Positions 7,865 through 15,839 of a stretch of 64,000 bases of DNA are shown in pieces. Position numbers and translations under genes: made by a program. The notes below the pieces were generated by a model, which saw nothing but the letters and a program-made list of their open reading frames with translations, did no database searches and was not told the origin of the DNA. How positions within the stretch are numbered: the stretch's first letter is position 1; each line of letters begins with the position of its first letter. Location: the NCBI RefSeq assembly GCF_900112575.1, contig NZ_FOMH01000013.1:1-64000 (forward strand), in the 5' to 3' direction. Source of the DNA: Flavobacterium phragmitis. Its GTDB lineage: Bacteria; Bacteroidota; Bacteroidia; Flavobacteriales; Flavobacteriaceae.

Positions 7865-10108
7865 TTAATAATTCAAATTAACCCCAAATCCAATTCCCAT
7901 ATCGCTGTCGTAATGCGTTGTGATTCCAAAGTTGCGGGCCACGATGTATTTCAATCCTGCCATATATTCTTTATCTGTATTCCACATTAAATTCATTCGA
8001 AGTCTTTGCGAAAGCGGAATATCTTTTCGTTCAAATTGTACTCTAACATTTCCATCGGTGTAAACCTCAACTTGTGCTTTTACGAGCATTGGTAAAGTAT
8101 ATTCGGCTCCGATGCTGAAAACCGAACGATTGTCTTTGGTATTTTTTTGTCCCCAAAGATTTTGTTCCTGTTCGTCCATTCCCATTTTGCGGTAACGCCA
8201 GTCAAAACCAATAAAAGGCATTAACCATTGATTTTTTCCAATGTAGCGACCAATATGAGTTTCAGTTTCATAACCATGTTTGTCGTTGTAACCCAATCTC
8301 CATTCTGTTCCGATGCTCCAACGTGTGTTGCTGAACATTGCTTCACCGTCATTCCCATTCGTAGCAAAATCATTTTCTCCCATAAAATGAAACATTCGGT
8401 CATCCATTTTAAGCATTTTGAAAGCCATTTCCGGATGATGAATCAACGGATTTGGAGCGGAATTTTCATAACTAAAAATACGTCCCATTCCAGCCATCAT
8501 GTGATATAAAATATGACAGTGAAAAAACCAGTCGCCATCAGCATTTGCCTGAAACTCGATTGTATCGGTTTCCATTGGCATAATATCAATCACATTTTTT
8601 AACGGAGAATAATCGCCGTGTTCGTTTAGAATTCTAAAATCATGTCCGTGTAAATGCATTGGATGGCGCATCATCGAACCGTTGTATAAAACGATACGAA
8701 CATTTTCTCCTTTTTTGATTAAAATTTTATCCGTCTCAGAAACCACTTTATTATCCAAACTCCACACATAACGGTTCATATTTCCAGAAAGCGTAAAGCG
8801 CAATTCTTTTACAGGTGCATCTTTCGGAAGATTAGTTTTAAAAGGAGATTTCAGCATGCCATAATTTAAAGTCACAATTTCTGAAGTTTCGGTGCTGTCG
8901 CTTTCCATTTTCATGTCGCCCATATTATGCATCGAATGATCCATCGCAGGTTTTGTATTTTCATCTTCACCAGAAATTTCAGGATACATTACGGCATTCA
9001 TGTCCATTTTGTTCAAAGACATGTTCATGCCCATATCGTTCATTTCGCCGTTCATTTTCATCATGTCGTTCATCATTTTCATGCCTTCAAAATATTTTAA
9101 TTTCGAAAGATGATGAACAGGCTGTTTTTCTCCATTTCCTAAAAACAAAGAAGCAGATCCCGTTCTGTCTTCGGCTGTAGCCAAAAAAGCAAAAGATTTA
9201 TTGTCTTCAGGAATTGTAACGACAATATCATAAGTTTCAGAAACTGCAATAATCAAACGATCGACTTCTACAGGTTCTACATCATTTCCGTCGCTGGCTA
9301 CAACAGTGATTTTTCCTCCTCCGTAGGTCAGCCAGAAATAGCTGGAAGCACCACCGTTTGCAATTCGCAATCGAACTTTTGAACCTGGTTTAAGATTTGA
9401 AAACTGCTGTTCATTTTTTCCATTAATTAGAAACTTTTCATAATACACATCACTCACATCCATGGCATTCATTCGTTTCCATTCATTGGTTACTTTGGTT
9501 GAAAAATGTCCCTGTTTTAAAGCTTCAAAATAGCTTTGTGTTGTTCCTTTTTTTATGGCAAACCAATCGTTGGCATTATGGAGCATTCGCTGAATATTTT
9601 CTGGTTTCAAATCTGACCATTCGCTTAAAATAACCGGAATCGTTGGCAAATCGTCGATTCCTTTTCTGATAGTCGAATCGTCTTTTTTCTTATTGATGAT
9701 AAAAAGTCCGTACAAACCAATTTGTTCCTGTAATCCCGAATGACTGTGATACCAATACGTTCCATTCTGAATAATCGGGAAAGTATATTTGTGAGTTGTT
9801 CCGGGTTCAATTGGCATTTGTGTTAAATACGGAACACCGTCTTCTTTATTGGGCAGAAACAATCCGTGCCAGTGCATCGAAGTGGTTTCTTTTTTTAATT
9901 CGTTATGCACATAAATTTCAGCAATATCGCCTTCAGTAAAAGTCAGAGTCGGCATCGGAATTTGCCCATTTACTGCAATCGCACGTTTTTCTTTACCCGA
10001 AAAATTGACAATCGTATCACGAACATACAAATCGTAACGCACGACTTTTTGTGCCTTTAGCTGAAAAGCAATTAAAAAAAGGATTAGTATATATTTAATT
10101 TTAATCAT
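7865..10108 (-). CDS. Multicopper oxidase with C-terminal CopB-like beta-barrel region
   Basis: A 747-residue exported protein. A signal peptide precedes three cupredoxin domains. Type 2/3 copper ligands are seen in HWHG (79-82) and HSH (121-123). The C-terminal copper site is in HPMHLHGHDF and HCHILYHM (from about 530). A Met/His-rich insert at about 345-410 (MKMMNDMMKMNGEMNDMG, DHSMHNMGDMKM) is typical of cuprous oxidases of the CopA/CueO kind. Residues from about 590 to the end do not belong to the oxidase. They are beta-strand-rich with aromatic girdle-like patterns (FIGFDWRYRKMG, FSIGAEYTL, GFGVNLNY) resembling CopB outer-membrane proteins, so this looks like an oxidase-CopB fusion. It probably detoxifies Cu(I) at the outer membrane or periplasm. 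It lies just downstream of copA, separated by a repeat. Confidence 0.88.
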   Translation of the reverse strand: MIKIKYILILFLIAFQLKAQKVVRYDLYVRDTIVNFSGKEKRAIAVNGQIPMPTLTFTEGDIAEIYVHNELKKETTSMHWHGLFLPNKEDGVPYLTQMPIEPGTTHKYTFPIIQNGTYWYHSHSGLQEQIGLYGLFIINKKKDDSTIRKGIDDLPTIPVILSEWSDLKPENIQRMLHNANDWFAIKKGTTQSYFEALKQGHFSTKVTNEWKRMNAMDVSDVYYEKFLINGKNEQQFSNLKPGSKVRLRIANGGASSYFWLTYGGGKITVVASDGNDVEPVEVDRLIIAVSETYDIVVTIPEDNKSFAFLATAEDRTGSASLFLGNGEKQPVHHLSKLKYFEGMKMMNDMMKMNGEMNDMGMNMSLNKMDMNAVMYPEISGEDENTKPAMDHSMHNMGDMKMESDSTETSEIVTLNYGMLKSPFKTNLPKDAPVKELRFTLSGNMNRYVWSLDNKVVSETDKILIKKGENVRIVLYNGSMMRHPMHLHGHDFRILNEHGDYSPLKNVIDIMPMETDTIEFQANADGDWFFHCHILYHMMAGMGRIFSYENSAPNPLIHHPEMAFKMLKMDDRMFHFMGENDFATNGNDGEAMFSNTRWSIGTEWRLGYNDKHGYETETHIGRYIGKNQWLMPFIGFDWRYRKMGMDEQEQNLWGQKNTKDNRSVFSIGAEYTLPMLVKAQVEVYTDGNVRVQFERKDIPLSQRLRMNLMWNTDKEYMAGLKYIVARNFGITTHYDSDMGIGFGVNLNY

Positions 10109-10148
10109 GGATTATAATTTTAAATAAATTGAACATAATTTAATTTTA

Positions 10149-10291
10149 ACACATAGAAACATAGATTCTTATGTCTAAAAAAGGGAGTAGAAGAAACAAG
10201 TTTCTACACATAGCTAAACTATGTGCATTGAAGCAAGTGAAACGCCTTTAAGCGCAATCCCGATAGCTATCGGGAATGTTTCTATGTGTTT
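10149..10291. repeat. R1 dispersed repeat, copy A
   Basis: The left end AACACATAGAAACATAG is mirrored by the right end TGTTTCTATGTGTT. Interior blocks GTTTCTACACATAGCTAAACT and AAGTGAAACGCC recur in the copies at 40974-41187 and 42658-42813. This copy holds a nested perfect 18-bp palindrome TCCCGATAGCTATCGGGA at 10258-10275. There is no ORF and no transposase, so it is a non-autonomous element. Confidence 0.8.
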
Positions 10292-10311
10292 AAAAATAAT
10301 TACGCCCCAAC

Positions 10312-12852
10312 TTACAATTTTAAATTTCTCAATCGCAAAGCATTTACGATTACAGATACAGAACTCAAACTCATTGCTACCGCAGCCAACATCGGCGAAA
10401 GCAATATTCCTAAAAACGGATATAAAATTCCAGCAGCAATTGGCACTCCCAAAGTGTTATAGATAAAAGCGAAGAATAAATTCTGTTTGATATTTGACAT
10501 TACAGCGTGGCTCAAGTTTTTTGCTTTTACAATTCCGTTTAGATCACCCTTTACCAAAGTAATTTTAGCACTTTCGATGGCAACATCAGTTCCTGTTCCC
10601 ATTGCGATTCCAATGTTGGATTGAGCCAAAGCTGGCGCATCATTGATTCCATCTCCAGCCATGGCAACGATTTTTCCTTGTGCCTGAAGACGTTCGATTT
10701 CTTTTAATTTATCTTCTGGGAGACAATCGGCTTTGAAAGAACTCAAATGTAAATGTTCAGCAACCGCTTTTGCGGTATTGTGATTATCGCCCGTCATCAT
10801 GATGACTTCAACGCCTTGAGCAATTAATTCTTTAATGGCTTTTGCACTGTTTTCCTTAATAGCATCGGTAATGGCTACGAAACCTAAAACGCTTTTTTCA
10901 ATAGCGATGTACGAAATGGTTTTTCCTAAATTCTGTTCAGAAATCACTTTTTGTTCTAAATCATTAGAAACCGAAGCACCAATTTCATCCATTAATTTTT
11001 TGTTTCCTAAAGCAACATTTTTGTTTTCTATAGTTCCTAAAACGCCTTTCCCTGCAATAGTTTCAAAACCTTGGACTTCTTTTAATGAGCTATTTTTTGC
11101 TTTCGCGAAATTTACTACAGCTTGCGCTAAAGGATGTTCGCTATGCTGATTTAAAGAAGCAATGTTTTGAAGCAGAAAATCTTCGTCATTATTTATGGCA
11201 TAGATTTTTTCTACGGATGGTTTTCCTTCAGTAATTGTTCCTGTTTTATCGGTAATCAAAACATCAATTTTATTCATGTTTTCCAATGCTTCAGCATTTT
11301 TAATCAGAATTCCGTTTTGAGCGCCTTTTCCAACTCCAACCATAACCGACATCGGAGTTGCCAGTCCAAGTGCGCAAGGACAAGCAATAATTAAAACGGC
11401 AATAGCATTAATTAATCCGTAAACATAAGCAGGTTCTGGACCAAATTTTGCCCAGACAAAAAAGGTTACAATAGAAATAATTACTACAGTAGGCACAAAA
11501 TATTTAGAAACGCGGTCGGCTAATTTCTGAATTGGAGCTCGAGATCTGCTGGCATTATTAACCATTTCAATAATCTGCGAAAGCATGGTTTCTGAACCTA
11601 CTTTTTCGGCAATCATCACAAATGATTTTGTTCCGTTTATAGTTCCAGAAATTACGGCATCTCCTGTTTTTTTATCAACTGGAATAGGTTCTCCCGTAAT
11701 CATAGACTCATCGATACTGCTTTCGCCAGTAGTTATTTTTCCATCAACAGGAATTTTTTCTCCGGGTTTTACACGAAGCAAATCACCTTTTTTAATGTTG
11801 AGAATGGAGATTACTTTATCTATTCCGTTTTCGACTAAAGTCGCTTCAGTCGGGGCTAGTTTTAGCAATTCTTTTATAGCTCCGTTGGTTTGCCCGTGCG
11901 CTTTAGTTTCCAACAATTGACCTAATAAAACCAAAGTGATAATTACAGTTGCGGCTTCAAAATACAAATGAATCGTTCCGTGATGCGATTTGAATTCGGA
12001 AGGGAAAATGTCTGGGAAAAACATTCCGACAATACTAAATAGAAAAGCAACGCTGGTTCCGATTCCGATTAAAGTGAACATATTTAAATTCCAAGTCACA
12101 ATTGATTTGTATGCGCGAACGAAAAACATCCATCCGGCATAAAATAAAACAGGAATTGAAAACAAAAGCTGAACCCAATTCCATTTTTCAATCGACATGA
12201 TATTGTACAATGGATTATTCGGAATCATTTCTGACATGGAAATGATGAAAATAGGAAGCGTAAACAAAATCGCGATTTTCATTTTTTTCAATAAATCAGT
12301 ATAAGTTTTGTTTTCTTCACTTTCAGAAGCTTGCATTGGAACCAAATCCATTCCGCAAATCGGACAATCGCCCGGTTCGTTTGAAACGATTTCAGGATGC
12401 ATCGGACAAGTAAATTGTGTTGCGGTTACAGCAACTTGAGGCACTAAATCCATTCCGCAAACTGGACAATCTCCGGGTTTGTTGTATGTTTTATCGCCTT
12501 CACAATGCATTGGGCAATAATAAACGCCATTCGCACTGTGCTGTTGTACTTTTTTAGTTACTGTTTTATGATGATCGTGACCATGATCTTCTTTTTTATG
12601 GCTAGAACAACAAGATTTAACAGCAGTTTCTCCGTGGTTTTTAGGAGAATCCATTTCAATAGTATAATTTCCAGCGGCAGTTAAAACTTCTTGAAATTTT
12701 TCTGTCGGGACGTGTTTGTCCATTGTAATAGTAGCTGTTGGCGGATTTAGAGTTACTTCTGCATGAACGCCATCCACTTCATTTAAAGTTTTTTCTACTT
12801 TCTTGCGACAGCCGTCACACGACATTCCTGAAATTATATATTGATGAGTCAT
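10312..12852 (-). CDS. copA: Copper-exporting P1B-type ATPase
   Basis: An 846-residue inner-membrane pump. It has an N-terminal HMA domain (GMSCDGC, Cys 12 and 15), then a His-rich linker (HKKEDHGHDHH). Two heavy-metal-binding motifs follow (YYCPMHC with GDCPVCGMD, and FTCPMHP with GDCPICGMD). The P-type core has the actuator TGE in TGESSID and SMITGEPIP, the metal-gate ACPCALGLATP, the phosphorylation site DKTGTIT, the SEHPLAQA nucleotide motif and the hinge GDGINDAPAL. The CPC motif plus tandem CPMH/CGMD modules indicate Cu(I) or Ag(I) export, and the oxidase next door supports copper. It lies upstream of the multicopper oxidase and downstream of the AraC-type regulator, all leftward. Confidence 0.95.
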   Translation of the reverse strand: MTHQYIISGMSCDGCRKKVEKTLNEVDGVHAEVTLNPPTATITMDKHVPTEKFQEVLTAAGNYTIEMDSPKNHGETAVKSCCSSHKKEDHGHDHHKTVTKKVQQHSANGVYYCPMHCEGDKTYNKPGDCPVCGMDLVPQVAVTATQFTCPMHPEIVSNEPGDCPICGMDLVPMQASESEENKTYTDLLKKMKIAILFTLPIFIISMSEMIPNNPLYNIMSIEKWNWVQLLFSIPVLFYAGWMFFVRAYKSIVTWNLNMFTLIGIGTSVAFLFSIVGMFFPDIFPSEFKSHHGTIHLYFEAATVIITLVLLGQLLETKAHGQTNGAIKELLKLAPTEATLVENGIDKVISILNIKKGDLLRVKPGEKIPVDGKITTGESSIDESMITGEPIPVDKKTGDAVISGTINGTKSFVMIAEKVGSETMLSQIIEMVNNASRSRAPIQKLADRVSKYFVPTVVIISIVTFFVWAKFGPEPAYVYGLINAIAVLIIACPCALGLATPMSVMVGVGKGAQNGILIKNAEALENMNKIDVLITDKTGTITEGKPSVEKIYAINNDEDFLLQNIASLNQHSEHPLAQAVVNFAKAKNSSLKEVQGFETIAGKGVLGTIENKNVALGNKKLMDEIGASVSNDLEQKVISEQNLGKTISYIAIEKSVLGFVAITDAIKENSAKAIKELIAQGVEVIMMTGDNHNTAKAVAEHLHLSSFKADCLPEDKLKEIERLQAQGKIVAMAGDGINDAPALAQSNIGIAMGTGTDVAIESAKITLVKGDLNGIVKAKNLSHAVMSNIKQNLFFAFIYNTLGVPIAAGILYPFLGILLSPMLAAVAMSLSSVSVIVNALRLRNLKL

Positions 12853-12954
12853 TGTATTGGTTTTTAAGTATTACAATGCAAATTTCTGAAGTATCTGCGA
12901 GTTAGGTTTGTAGAATTTTGGGAATGATTTGTAAGATTTACTAAATGCTGTTTT

Positions 12955-13286
12955 TTTAACGCAAAGGACGCAAAGAATTTACGCAGAGTTCGCTAAGTTT
13001 TTATTTAGTTGAGATTTTTAAAAGTTCACAAAGCTTTGTGTGAATAATTCTGCGAGCTGTATTTAAACATAGCCCAAGGTTTCAACCTTGGGAAACGTGT
13101 TGTGATAAATTCAATGTGTGTTAATTATTAGATGCCAATCGTTGCGTTCCAATGGTTGAAACCATTGGTTATGTTTTACTTTTGCAATAAAATTTTCTCG
13201 CAGATTCCGCAGATATTTTTTTAGATTATTAAATCAAATCTGCTCAATCTGCGGAATCTGCGAGAGAATAATTTTTTGTGTCGAGA
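12955..13286. repeat. Cluster of short inverted repeats upstream of copA
   Basis: The 434-base gap 12853-13286 holds no gene. It contains ACGCAAAGGACGCAAAG-type sequence (about 12959-12975) and the palindrome CCCAAGGTT-TC-AACCTTGGG (13073-13092). A second hairpin is CCAATGGTT-GA-AACCATTGG (13149-13168). A 19-bp perfect inverted repeat has arms TCTCGCAGATTCCGCAGAT (13196-13214) and its complement (13247-13265). The last pair belongs to the AATCTGC family also seen in locus 2. Confidence 0.8.
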
Positions 13287-13847
13287 TTAAATATTCTCGA
13301 TCTGAATACGCATTTTATCTTTTGACTGTTTAAAAGAAGTAGGAGTAAAGCCTGTGATTTTTTTGAATTGATTGCTCAAATGCGCCACATTGCTATAGTT
13401 TAAGATATCCGCAATTTCGCTTAATGAAAGCTCATTATAAACCAATAATTCCTTTACTTTTTCTATTTTCTGGCTGATGAAATACTTTTCAATTGTCGTA
13501 TTTTCAATTTCAGAAAACAAATTGCTCAATGAATTATAATCTTGATTTAAGTTTTCAGCCAAATAATCAGACAAGTTGATTTTTAAATCATTGTTTTTAT
13601 GATGAACTAAATCGACAATCAGGTTTTTAATTCTCTCAACGGTTTTTGTTTTTTTATCATCAATTAAATCAAAACCTAAAGCTTGAAGATTTTCTAATAA
13701 AACTTCTTTTTGCTGATCGCTGATTTCTTCGTTCAGTTCGACTTCTCCCAATTCTACAGCAGTAGGTTGAAGTCCGAGTTTTTCGAACTCAGACTTCACT
13801 ACCATTTTGCATCGGCTGCACACCATATTTTTGATGTAAAGCTTCAT
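13287..13847 (-). CDS. HMA-like/AraC-HTH metal-responsive regulator
   Basis: A 186-residue one-component regulator starting MKLYIKNMVC. An ATG-less upstream extension exists but 13847 gives the natural domain start. Residues 1-70 resemble a heavy-metal-associated domain, with the metal-binding loop MVCSRCK (Cys about 10 and 13) and an ALGFDLIDD ending typical of ferredoxin-like HMA folds. Residues about 95-180 are an AraC helix-turn-helix: LSLSEIADILNYSNVAHLSN, then FKKITGFTPTSFK. The gene starts 2 bases after the DUF3347 gene stops, so they form an operon. Its position directly upstream of copA suggests a copper sensor that activates the cluster. The sensing role is inference; the domain reading is clear. 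Confidence 0.85.
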   Translation of the reverse strand: MKLYIKNMVCSRCKMVVKSEFEKLGLQPTAVELGEVELNEEISDQQKEVLLENLQALGFDLIDDKKTKTVERIKNLIVDLVHHKNNDLKINLSDYLAENLNQDYNSLSNLFSEIENTTIEKYFISQKIEKVKELLVYNELSLSEIADILNYSNVAHLSNQFKKITGFTPTSFKQSKDKMRIQIENI

Positions 13848-13849
13848 AT

Positions 13850-14377
13850 TTATTTGATCGTTTCTACCACATTTCCGCAAGTCAGCATAGAAGAACCGTA
13901 GTAAGGGTTTTTAACTGCTTTTTCTTTGCTTAACCAATCAGCATCTGCCATTGGGCAATATTGTTTGTAAATTGGTTCGGTCGGACTTGAAACTTTTATC
14001 AAATCGTAAGTGCTTTTAGATAAAGATTTAAAAGACTCACGCTGTTTTTTAAGATCTGTTGTTGACGAAATACTTTTAGCATCAGCAGTAAGTTTCTTTA
14101 CCACTTTCATCCAAACAGCATGTTCGTTGCTTTTCAGTTTGTCCATTTTTACCGCTGTAATGGCAGTAAGTAAATCTTTGGCTTTCGCCGAAGTCAATTT
14201 GCTGTCACTTTTAATAAGCGCATCTTTTACTTTAAAGTAAGCATCATAAACAGATTGTAATTGAGCATCTGCCATTTCGATTGCTGTTGATTCGGCGTTA
14301 TTTGTTTTTGCCTGAATTGTATTTGCACTAAATACTACTGTAAGTGCTGTTGCTAAAGCTATAATTGATTTTTTCAT
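13850..14377 (-). CDS. DUF3347 exported metal-site protein
   Basis: A 175-residue protein with a signal peptide (cleavage near IQAK). The body is a DUF3347 four-helix-type domain (VYDAYFKVKDALIKSD, then LLTAITAVK, then KLKSNEHAVWMKV). It ends in a metal-site motif YKQYCPMADADW with SSMLTCGNV, i.e. CPM followed by a Met-x-x-Cys-Gly. This C-terminal motif is the one shared with DUF3347 segments of heavy-metal RND adaptor proteins. It is probably a periplasmic copper-binding protein that precedes its regulator by 2 bases. Confidence 0.82.
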   Translation of the reverse strand: MKKSIIALATALTVVFSANTIQAKTNNAESTAIEMADAQLQSVYDAYFKVKDALIKSDSKLTSAKAKDLLTAITAVKMDKLKSNEHAVWMKVVKKLTADAKSISSTTDLKKQRESFKSLSKSTYDLIKVSSPTEPIYKQYCPMADADWLSKEKAVKNPYYGSSMLTCGNVVETIK

Positions 14378-14475
14378 TGTATATTATATTTGGTAAAGGA
14401 TTTAATTTCCTTTAAAATTAATTAAAAAAATTTGATTTCAAAAAGACCCAATATGGGCTGTTACAAATACAATAA

Positions 14476-14853
14476 TTATATTTTCGGCTTCAGCCAAATA
14501 GATGTAAATCCAGAAGAAATAGTAGAGTTGCTATAAGATGAAATGGTGTTTTTTAAAGAAAAATTAAAAACATCGTTTTGCAAATCAAAATCATTTGAAG
14601 TTAGAAAGATGTTTAATGTTGAGGTATTACAGCCAGAATGACGACATTTTCCATCACAATTATGTTTTTCTTCTTTTGAAGTTTTCTTTTCGCAGCATTT
14701 TTTTGAACAGCTGTTTTCTTCCTTAGCAACAATTTCTTTAGAGTGTCCAGTATGACATGCGTAAGTATAACTCGGGTTCAAAAAGAAGCTAAGAGTAATA
14801 AAAAGCATTATTATGTGGATTTTCTTTTTCAAAGAAATTGTTTTTAGTAGCAC
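14476..14853 (-). CDS. Cys-rich exported protein
   Basis: A 125-residue ORF with an N-terminal hydrophobic segment (IIMLFITLSFFL). An ATG at residue 16 is an alternative start. A Cys/His-rich middle follows: ACHTGH, then NSCSKKCCEKK, then HNCDGKCRHSGC. The C-terminal 50 residues are polar and end SIWLKPKI. It lacks a named family I can recognise. Nine Cys and several His in a Lys-rich context next to copA, DUF3347 and the HMA-AraC regulator suggest a periplasmic metal-binding role, which is inference. The gene is 98 bases upstream of the DUF3347 gene in the same direction. Confidence 0.7.
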   Translation of the reverse strand: MLLKTISLKKKIHIIMLFITLSFFLNPSYTYACHTGHSKEIVAKEENSCSKKCCEKKTSKEEKHNCDGKCRHSGCNTSTLNIFLTSNDFDLQNDVFNFSLKNTISSYSNSTISSGFTSIWLKPKI

Positions 14854-14902
14854 AAATTTAGCTAAAAATGTTTGAGGAAATAACTTTTTAAGATTTCGCT
14901 AA

Positions 14903-15736
14903 CTAGAGTTTTTTGAAATCTGTCGGTTTCATGTTTTTACGTTTCTTGAAATAATTGGTCAAATGGCTTTCATCAGTAAATCCGAATTCGTAAGCAATCT
15001 GTTTAATCGGCAATTGATTGTTGTGAAATCTTTTTTCGATTAAAGTCAATCTTAAATTGTGAATGTATTCGCGATAGCTGATGCTGAATGTCCTTTTAAA
15101 ATAAGCACTAAAATAGGTTTGAGCAATATTAAAATGCTCGGCAATCACTTTGATCTGAACCAATTTAGGCTGATAAATATTCTGATGAATGTAATTTGCA
15201 ATTTGTTCATTGTCTAAATGATTAGATTGCATTTGTAAATTCATGCCTCGAATGGTTTCCTTTATCAAGCCAAAAATCGAAAGAATCTGATAGAAAACAA
15301 TTGGCGAAGAAGTTACATCAATATACTTGCCATAAGTTACAATGTTTTCTACTGTGTTTTTGAGAATCGTTTTGCAAGGTTCATCAAACTTTAAAACAGT
15401 TTCTTTTAAAATTTTATCGCGCATGAAATTTTCGGGAGTATTTACGAGAAATTCATCGCAGGTCAGATTTTGTTTTGAGTTGAAGTAATTATCTGTGAAT
15501 TTAATGAAAATGAAACCCGTACATTTCTTAATGTCAAAATAATGTTCGTCATCTGGCGAAATCACAAATAAATCTCCGGCTTTATAAGGCAATAGATTAT
15601 TATTTAAATGATGAACACCGCTTCCTTTCTTGATGTAAATGATTTCATAATATGTATGCGTATGCGGAGGAAGATGAAATTTTTCTTCTTCAAATTCGTC
15701 AAGAACTAATGTTTTAAACTGATTTAATTTAGGCAT
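14903..15736 (-). CDS. AraC-family regulator with cupin-type N-terminus
   Basis: A 277-residue protein. The N-terminal half carries a cupin-like ligand domain (HLPPHTHTYYEIIYIKKGSG, GDLFVISPDDEHYF). The C-terminal 100 residues are an AraC helix-turn-helix pair (IKVIAEHFNIAQTYFSAYFK, QIAYEFGFTDESHLTNYFKK) ending PTDFKKL. It is divergent from the MFS exporter gene at 15840 and shares a 103-base intergenic region with direct repeats and two -7 boxes. It therefore very likely controls that exporter and itself. The effector is unknown. Confidence 0.92.
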   Translation of the reverse strand: MPKLNQFKTLVLDEFEEEKFHLPPHTHTYYEIIYIKKGSGVHHLNNNLLPYKAGDLFVISPDDEHYFDIKKCTGFIFIKFTDNYFNSKQNLTCDEFLVNTPENFMRDKILKETVLKFDEPCKTILKNTVENIVTYGKYIDVTSSPIVFYQILSIFGLIKETIRGMNLQMQSNHLDNEQIANYIHQNIYQPKLVQIKVIAEHFNIAQTYFSAYFKRTFSISYREYIHNLRLTLIEKRFHNNQLPIKQIAYEFGFTDESHLTNYFKKRKNMKPTDFKKL

Positions 15737-15741
15737 AACTT

Positions 15742-15802
15742 AAATTTACAATTTTATGTCACAAATTTACAATTTATTTCTGGGCTAACAGTGTTAATTT
15801 TG
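15742..15802. promoter_or_regulatory. Divergent promoters with AraC-type direct repeats
   Basis: For the AraC gene, minus-strand TAAATTTG lies at 15762-15769. For the MFS gene, plus-strand TAATTTTG lies at 15795-15802. A 13-base direct repeat AAATTTACAATTT occurs at 15742-15754 and 15763-15775, 21 bases start to start (two helical turns), the geometry of AraC-family half-sites. The -7 box of the regulator overlaps the second copy. Confidence 0.6.
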
Positions 15803-15839
15803 CCTCGTAGAAATCTATTCCTTTCTACATTAAATCAAA

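Noticed and set aside
10221..11920. Plus-strand ORFs opposite copA and the oxidase
   Set aside because: They are shadows of the minus-strand genes, with no family motifs and no promoter.
14445..14460. Terminator between the Cys-rich gene and DUF3347
   Set aside because: The CCCA/TGGG stem is only about 5 bp including a wobble pair, so support is too weak.
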